Source of the DNA: DAIQNV01 sp038748775
Lineage (GTDB): Bacteria > Planctomycetota > Phycisphaerae > Phycisphaerales > UBA1924
NCBI GenBank assembly: GCA_038748775.1
Contig: JBCDIT010000007.1
Span: forward strand, 1 to 64,000
Length of the DNA: 64,000 nt
Reading direction: 5' to 3'
In this document: piece after piece, positions 60,571-64,000 of the stretch
Layout: the number at the start of each line of letters is the position of its first letter
Position numbering within the stretch: the stretch's first letter is position 1
Notes under the pieces: generated by a model
Told to the model about the DNA's origin: nothing
The model's database searches: none
Seen by the model: the letters and a program-made list of their open reading frames with translations, nothing else
Translations under genes and position numbers: made by a program

Positions 60571-61023
60571 ATGGTCGAGATTTCCACGGAGACCACGGTG
60601 GCCGAAGCCGACATCACGATCGACAGGATCGAAGCGATTCTCGCCGACAGCGGGTACGAAGTCAGCGAGCACGACCTCCCAGACGGTGGGGGCGTGCTCC
60701 GCATCCGAGATCCCGAGAGCGGGGTCGTCCTCCGCGGCGTTCTTGAGGGCGACATCCTCTTTTTGACGATCTCGTGCCTCGCCGTTGATCGGTCCAAGAT
60801 CTCACCAGACCTCATGCAACGCATGCTCGACGCGGGGAACGGGATCTCGACATCCTCGTTCCAGCTCTACAACCGCAACGACGGCAAGACCGCCATCACA
60901 CTGAACAACTTCTGCAAGCTCCAGGAACTCGGCGCGGATGATCGCGACGACATTTTGTCTTGCGTCGAGTTTCTCATGGTCGACGTCATGGCCGCACGTG
61001 AAATCGTGGGCGACCTGGCGTAA
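60571..61023 (+). CDS. YbjN-like protein, first of the PspA cluster
   Basis: 150-aa cytosolic protein, ATG at 60571 with GGAG about 10 bases upstream. VAEADITIDRIEAILADSGY, DPESGVVLRGVLEGDILFLT, ISPDLMQRMLDAGNGISTSS and the closing helix LSCVEFLMVDVMAAREIVG match the YbjN/type III chaperone-like fold. In enterobacteria a comparable small gene (yjfI) opens the yjfI-J-K-L-M-C operon with a PspA homologue. That parallel suggests this protein is a chaperone-like partner of the PspA protein encoded 160 bases downstream. Confidence 0.7.
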   Translation: MVEISTETTVAEADITIDRIEAILADSGYEVSEHDLPDGGGVLRIRDPESGVVLRGVLEGDILFLTISCLAVDRSKISPDLMQRMLDAGNGISTSSFQLYNRNDGKTAITLNNFCKLQELGADDRDDILSCVEFLMVDVMAAREIVGDLA

Positions 61024-61182
61024 CCGACACCCGCTGAATCGTGTCAGAGCTTCAATTTCGGGGTTCGCGCCGCCCGGGGACTGAAATCCGAGGTCGCCAA
61101 TCCCGAAAGAACAACATGCGAACAAATCCGAATGGGCGAGACCGTGTGATCCGCCCGGGTCGGAACGAAAGGACAACGCTCG

Positions 61183-61875
61183 ATGGGCTTTTTCTCGAAC
61201 CTGTTCAACCGCTCGGGCCGGGTCGCCAAGGGCCAGGTCAACAAAGCGATGGGCGCGGTGGAGGATGCGACGTTCGAGTCGACCGTCAAACAGACGATCC
61301 GCGACATGAAGACCGACCTCAACAAGACCGTGCGAGCCTCGGCCGAGGCGATGAGCAACTACAACCGCCTTGAAGCCGAGTACGCCAAGCTCCAACGCCA
61401 GTCCGAAGAGTGGCAGGGCCGCGCCAAGCAGGCCCTCGAGGCCGGCAACGAAGACCTCGCGAAGAAGGCGCTCGGGCGTAAGTCGCAGGTCGATGAGCAA
61501 ATCGCGGGCATGCAAACCTCTGTCGATATGGCTCGCAGCACGAGCGACAAGCTTAAGACCCAGGTGCAGGCCCTCAAGCAGAAAATCGACGAGGCCGAAC
61601 GCAACGCGTCGACTCTCATCGCCCGCAAAAACGCGGCGAAAGCACAGAAGAAGGTCGCCGAAGCCCTGGCCGGTGTCGGAGAGGCCGACAACGCCTTCGC
61701 GGCGCTCCAGGACTTCGAAGACAGCGTGACCAAGGAAGAAGCCAAGGCCGCTGCCTTTGAAGAGATGGCGTCAGCCGGGAGCGACGACGAACTCGAGAAG
61801 GAGTTCGCCGAACTCAGCACCGTGAGCGTCGACGATGAACTCGCCAAGCTCAAGGCCGATATGGGCAAGGCCTGA
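61183..61875 (+). CDS. pspA: PspA/IM30 (Vipp1) family membrane-remodelling protein
   Basis: 230-aa ESCRT-III-superfamily coiled-coil protein. It starts MGFFSNLFNRSGRVAKGQVN, with the amphipathic helix 0 that binds membranes. Long helices follow (about 25-190), including TVKQTIRDMKTDLNKTVRAS, KQALEAGNEDLAKKALGRKS and QVDEQIAGMQTSVDMARSTS, with the family hinge region QVQALKQKIDEAERNASTL. The C-part (DELEKEFAELSTVSVDDELA) is shortened compared with Vipp1 and lacks its tail. It should polymerise on stressed inner membrane to limit proton leakage. AAAGGA lies 10 bases upstream. It is followed directly by the DUF4178-like gene. Confidence 0.9.
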   Translation: MGFFSNLFNRSGRVAKGQVNKAMGAVEDATFESTVKQTIRDMKTDLNKTVRASAEAMSNYNRLEAEYAKLQRQSEEWQGRAKQALEAGNEDLAKKALGRKSQVDEQIAGMQTSVDMARSTSDKLKTQVQALKQKIDEAERNASTLIARKNAAKAQKKVAEALAGVGEADNAFAALQDFEDSVTKEEAKAAAFEEMASAGSDDELEKEFAELSTVSVDDELAKLKADMGKA

Positions 61876-61921
61876 TCGGGCTTCGCTGTTCCCACAGGCC
61901 GCCGGCGAGGACGGGGCGATC

Positions 61922-62485
61922 ATGTTCTTCAATCGCAAGAAGAAGCAAGAGCCGGTCGAGAACCTCGCCGATCTCGCGCTCACCGCCGCCCGAAAGGGCG
62001 ACACAGTCTCCGTTCTCGCCATGGGCGATGACTACGAGGATCTCGATTTCACCGTCGATCGGGTCAGCTACTACGAAGGCGACCCCGGGGAGCGGTGGAC
62101 CGAAGTCAGCGGCGTGTATCGCGGCACACGGATCTTCCTCGAGGTTTGGGACGAGCCCGGCGTCGACGTGATCCTCACCCGAGAATCGGACGAGATCTCG
62201 TTCCGGTCTCTCGGACTCGGTGAACCCGACCTCGTTCGGCTCGACGAGACCAAAGACACGTCCGTGGAGATCGGGGTCGACGGTGTCCGATTCCGCTTCT
62301 CGGAGTCGGGCGAAGCGTTGTATTTCGAGGATGGCTCGCGTGAAGGCGAGGGTTACTACGAGTGGGTTTTCGAGGAAGTCGAAGGGCCGCGCGAGCTCTA
62401 CGTCGAAAAGTGGGAAGGCGAGCCGTTCGAGGCTTCGCTCGGCCGAAAGATCCAGTCCGGTGACTGCCGGGTCTTCCGAAGGTAG
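61922..62485 (+). CDS. DUF4178-like protein of the PspA cluster
   Basis: 187-aa acidic protein from ATG at 61922 (GAGGA about 10 bases upstream). MFFNRKKKQEPVENLADLAL opens it. Then come repeated beta-hairpins around WTEVSGVYRGTRIFLEVWDE, VRFRFSESGEALYFEDGSRE, YYEWVFEEVEGPRELYVEKW and a closing SLGRKIQSGDCRVF. This fits DUF4178 (also called the YjfK/DUF2491 neighbourhood), a beta-rich domain repeatedly found beside PspA and DUF350 genes. Cytosolic or membrane-associated; biochemistry unknown. Confidence 0.72.
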   Translation: MFFNRKKKQEPVENLADLALTAARKGDTVSVLAMGDDYEDLDFTVDRVSYYEGDPGERWTEVSGVYRGTRIFLEVWDEPGVDVILTRESDEISFRSLGLGEPDLVRLDETKDTSVEIGVDGVRFRFSESGEALYFEDGSREGEGYYEWVFEEVEGPRELYVEKWEGEPFEASLGRKIQSGDCRVFRR

Positions 62486-62523
62486 TCTCTCTTCCGCGTC
62501 CACGCAGACCGGAGGTCATTCAT

Positions 62524-63957
62524 ATGGCACGCAACGCGCTCTCGGTGCTCGCCGCATCGTTCTTCATCGTCGTCATCATGACCGTGGTCGTCGGCGGCAA
62601 GCGGGGCCTCGACGACGCCGTGCTCCAGCGGTCGACGGTCCAACTGGCGAAGTTCGACGAGACAAGCCCCGCCGTGCGGGCCGACATCGAATCGGCCCGC
62701 AACGCCCTCACGACCGAACCCCAACTCCTCGGCGAATTCGAGAGCGAGTGGGGCCCGAGGCTCGACCAGGCCGAGGCGTCGCTCTCGAGCGCCGCAACCA
62801 GCGCCGAGCAGCTCAGAGAGCTCACGAGGGCCAACGACCCTGAGACCGCCCAGCAGGTCGATCAACTCCAGCAAGAGGTCTCTGCGGCCCTCGCCGCCGG
62901 CGCCGGCATCGCGTCCGAGATCAATACCGAAGCGAACCAACTCATCGCGTTCCGCGACAACGCGTCCACCGAGATCGAACGGATGAGCGCGGATCGTCTC
63001 GCGATCGAAGAGGTCAGCCTCAACGACATCGAAGCGACGGTCAGGCGAGCTCAGAGCGATTGGCCCGAGAAAGCGAACGACCTCGAGCAGCGGCTCCGCG
63101 TGTTCACCGGTGCCAAGGCGAGCGCGGCGCAGGTCTGGGCAGATTCCGCGGACGCCCGAGCCGCGGCCCTCGACGGAGATCCCTCGAGCGCCCAGATCCG
63201 GGCACTCGTCGACAGCGCCAACGCGATGGCGAGAACGAGGAGCGACGCGCAAGGCAGCGACCGCCTCGCGGCGCTCATCGAGCAGCTCTACTGGTCATGG
63301 GACAAAATCCTGGTTGATATGGAGATCCAGGAAGGCGCCGAGGTCTCCTTCAGCCATTCCTACCAAACGATCTTCATCCCGGGACTTCTCGTCGAAGGCG
63401 AGAGCGACCCGGAAGGCCGCACCCAGCGGATCGTCCGGGACACCGTCAAAGTCTCGAAGGCAGAATTCGAGCGGATGAAGAACAACCTGGGCATGACGGT
63501 GCTCCACAAGCCGGCCGGCAAGTACGACCACGAAGCCGACGCGACCGTTCAGCCCGGCGGCTACGCCTACATCGCACCGCCGGGAGAACGAAACCGGTAT
63601 GGCTACTGGGGGCCCAACGGCTGGACGTGGGTCGCCGGCTACTTCATCATGAAAGACCTCTTCTGGGGCCGCTCGTACCGCCCGATCGGTCGCGATGACT
63701 ACAACGGATTCCAACGTCACCGCTCGACCGGCAGGACCTACTTCGGGAAGACCGGCAAAGAGTACGGCTCCAAGGGCACGAACACCCGAGCGACCTACGG
63801 AACGAGCCGGTACGTTCAAACGAATGGCTACGCCAATTCGCGGTACGTACGGAGCGGGGGCACCTACCGCGGATCTCGCTACGCGAGCTCATCGCGGAGT
63901 TCCTCGTCAAGGAGCGGCGGATTCAGTCGCTCCGGCAGCCGAAGCGGCGGCAAGTAA
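62524..63957 (+). CDS. Membrane-anchored coiled-coil protein with Gly/Ser/Arg/Tyr-rich tail
   Basis: 477-aa protein with GGAGG 8 bases ahead of ATG 62524. The single N-terminal anchor is LSVLAASFFIVVIMTVVVGG (residues 6-25). Residues about 30-260 are helical and coiled-coil-like (LDQAEASLSSAATSAEQLRE, QQVDQLQQEVSAALAAGAGI). A globular part follows (IEQLYWSWDKILVDMEIQEG, SFSHSYQTIFIPGLLVEGE, GYWGPNGWTWVAGYFIMKDL). The last 90 residues are low-complexity Gly/Ser/Arg/Tyr (SSSRSGGFSRSGSRSGGK). No family was recognised. By position it is the fourth gene of the PspA cluster, where a DUF1190-type YjfM or other membrane partner stands in enterobacteria, so it may recruit PspA to the membrane. Confidence 0.65.
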   Translation: MARNALSVLAASFFIVVIMTVVVGGKRGLDDAVLQRSTVQLAKFDETSPAVRADIESARNALTTEPQLLGEFESEWGPRLDQAEASLSSAATSAEQLRELTRANDPETAQQVDQLQQEVSAALAAGAGIASEINTEANQLIAFRDNASTEIERMSADRLAIEEVSLNDIEATVRRAQSDWPEKANDLEQRLRVFTGAKASAAQVWADSADARAAALDGDPSSAQIRALVDSANAMARTRSDAQGSDRLAALIEQLYWSWDKILVDMEIQEGAEVSFSHSYQTIFIPGLLVEGESDPEGRTQRIVRDTVKVSKAEFERMKNNLGMTVLHKPAGKYDHEADATVQPGGYAYIAPPGERNRYGYWGPNGWTWVAGYFIMKDLFWGRSYRPIGRDDYNGFQRHRSTGRTYFGKTGKEYGSKGTNTRATYGTSRYVQTNGYANSRYVRSGGTYRGSRYASSSRSSSSRSGGFSRSGSRSGGK

Positions 63958-63975
63958 CCCAAGAGGAGCCCACCT

Positions 63976-64000
63976 ATGGACACCGCTCTCTCGATCCTCT
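63976..64000 (+). CDS. Start of a further gene of the PspA cluster, cut by window edge
   Basis: ATG at 63976 with AAGAGGAG 7 bases upstream; only MDTALSIL is visible. It lies 18 bases after the membrane protein gene. A hydrophobic MDT-type N-terminus would suit a DUF350/YjfL membrane protein, expected from the gene order of PspA clusters, but 8 residues cannot prove it. Confidence 0.45.

Overview
This window looks like a chromosome segment of a marine-type planctomycete, most likely class Phycisphaerae. The signs are high GC, two exported proteins ending in dockerin-like Ca-binding modules with a final Cys-Pro, a pseudopilin with the planctomycete-style H-X9-DG end, a PEP-CTERM-like C-terminus (VPTPG, hydrophobic stretch, RRRR), and a pseudopilin/ATPase operon with a giant GspK-like protein. 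The genus cannot be named from sequence alone.

Layout. 1-783: left-truncated DDE transposase. 1127-14650: an arabinogalactan-utilisation locus around a LacI regulator. It holds a secreted and a cytosolic GH53 galactanase, an exported triple-repeat dockerin protein, an H-X9-DG pseudopilin, an unassigned 615-aa barrel-type enzyme, a small zinc-ribbon protein, a GPH-type symporter and an arabinofuranosidase-like/SGNH fusion. The same 16-bp palindrome sits on both promoters flanking lacI, so both arms are probably one regulon. 14979-16739: a Fur-box-like site ahead of a PEP-CTERM-like exported protein, a small acidic protein and a long-chain flavodoxin, which fits iron-limitation control. 17162-17987: an internally deleted IS3-type element. 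18057-20856: tRNA-Gly, a pseudouridine synthase-methyltransferase fusion with a Gly/Pro/Arg-rich tail, and a stand-alone CoaB.

21096-39779: a pilus/type II secretion operon (PilB-like, PilT, second PilB-like, PilC, four pseudopilins, then a 2177-aa GspK-like protein), closed by a strong terminator. 39980-43043: tRNA-Pro, a di-haem cytochrome and a Tat/lipoprotein alkaline phosphatase. 43192-46671: a four-lipoprotein operon (two LpoB-like, a COG3014-like and a YcfL-like protein), divergent from an unknown 653-aa exported protein.

48956-56727: a VgrG island (VgrG, collagen-like beta-repeat protein, DUF2169 plus pentapeptides, pentapeptide protein, DUF3540, PAAR-like DUF4150). It resembles contractile-injection spike/cargo modules, but no sheath or baseplate genes are present. 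56815-60330: tricorn-type protease. 60571-64000: YbjN-like, PspA/IM30, DUF4178-like, a coiled-coil membrane protein and the start of another gene, resembling a PspA-centred membrane-maintenance operon.

The best candidates for something undescribed are the VgrG island with its collagen-like spike component, the PspA-centred cluster with its new membrane protein, the giant GspK-like pilin, and the 615-aa enzyme plus zinc-ribbon pair in the glycan locus.
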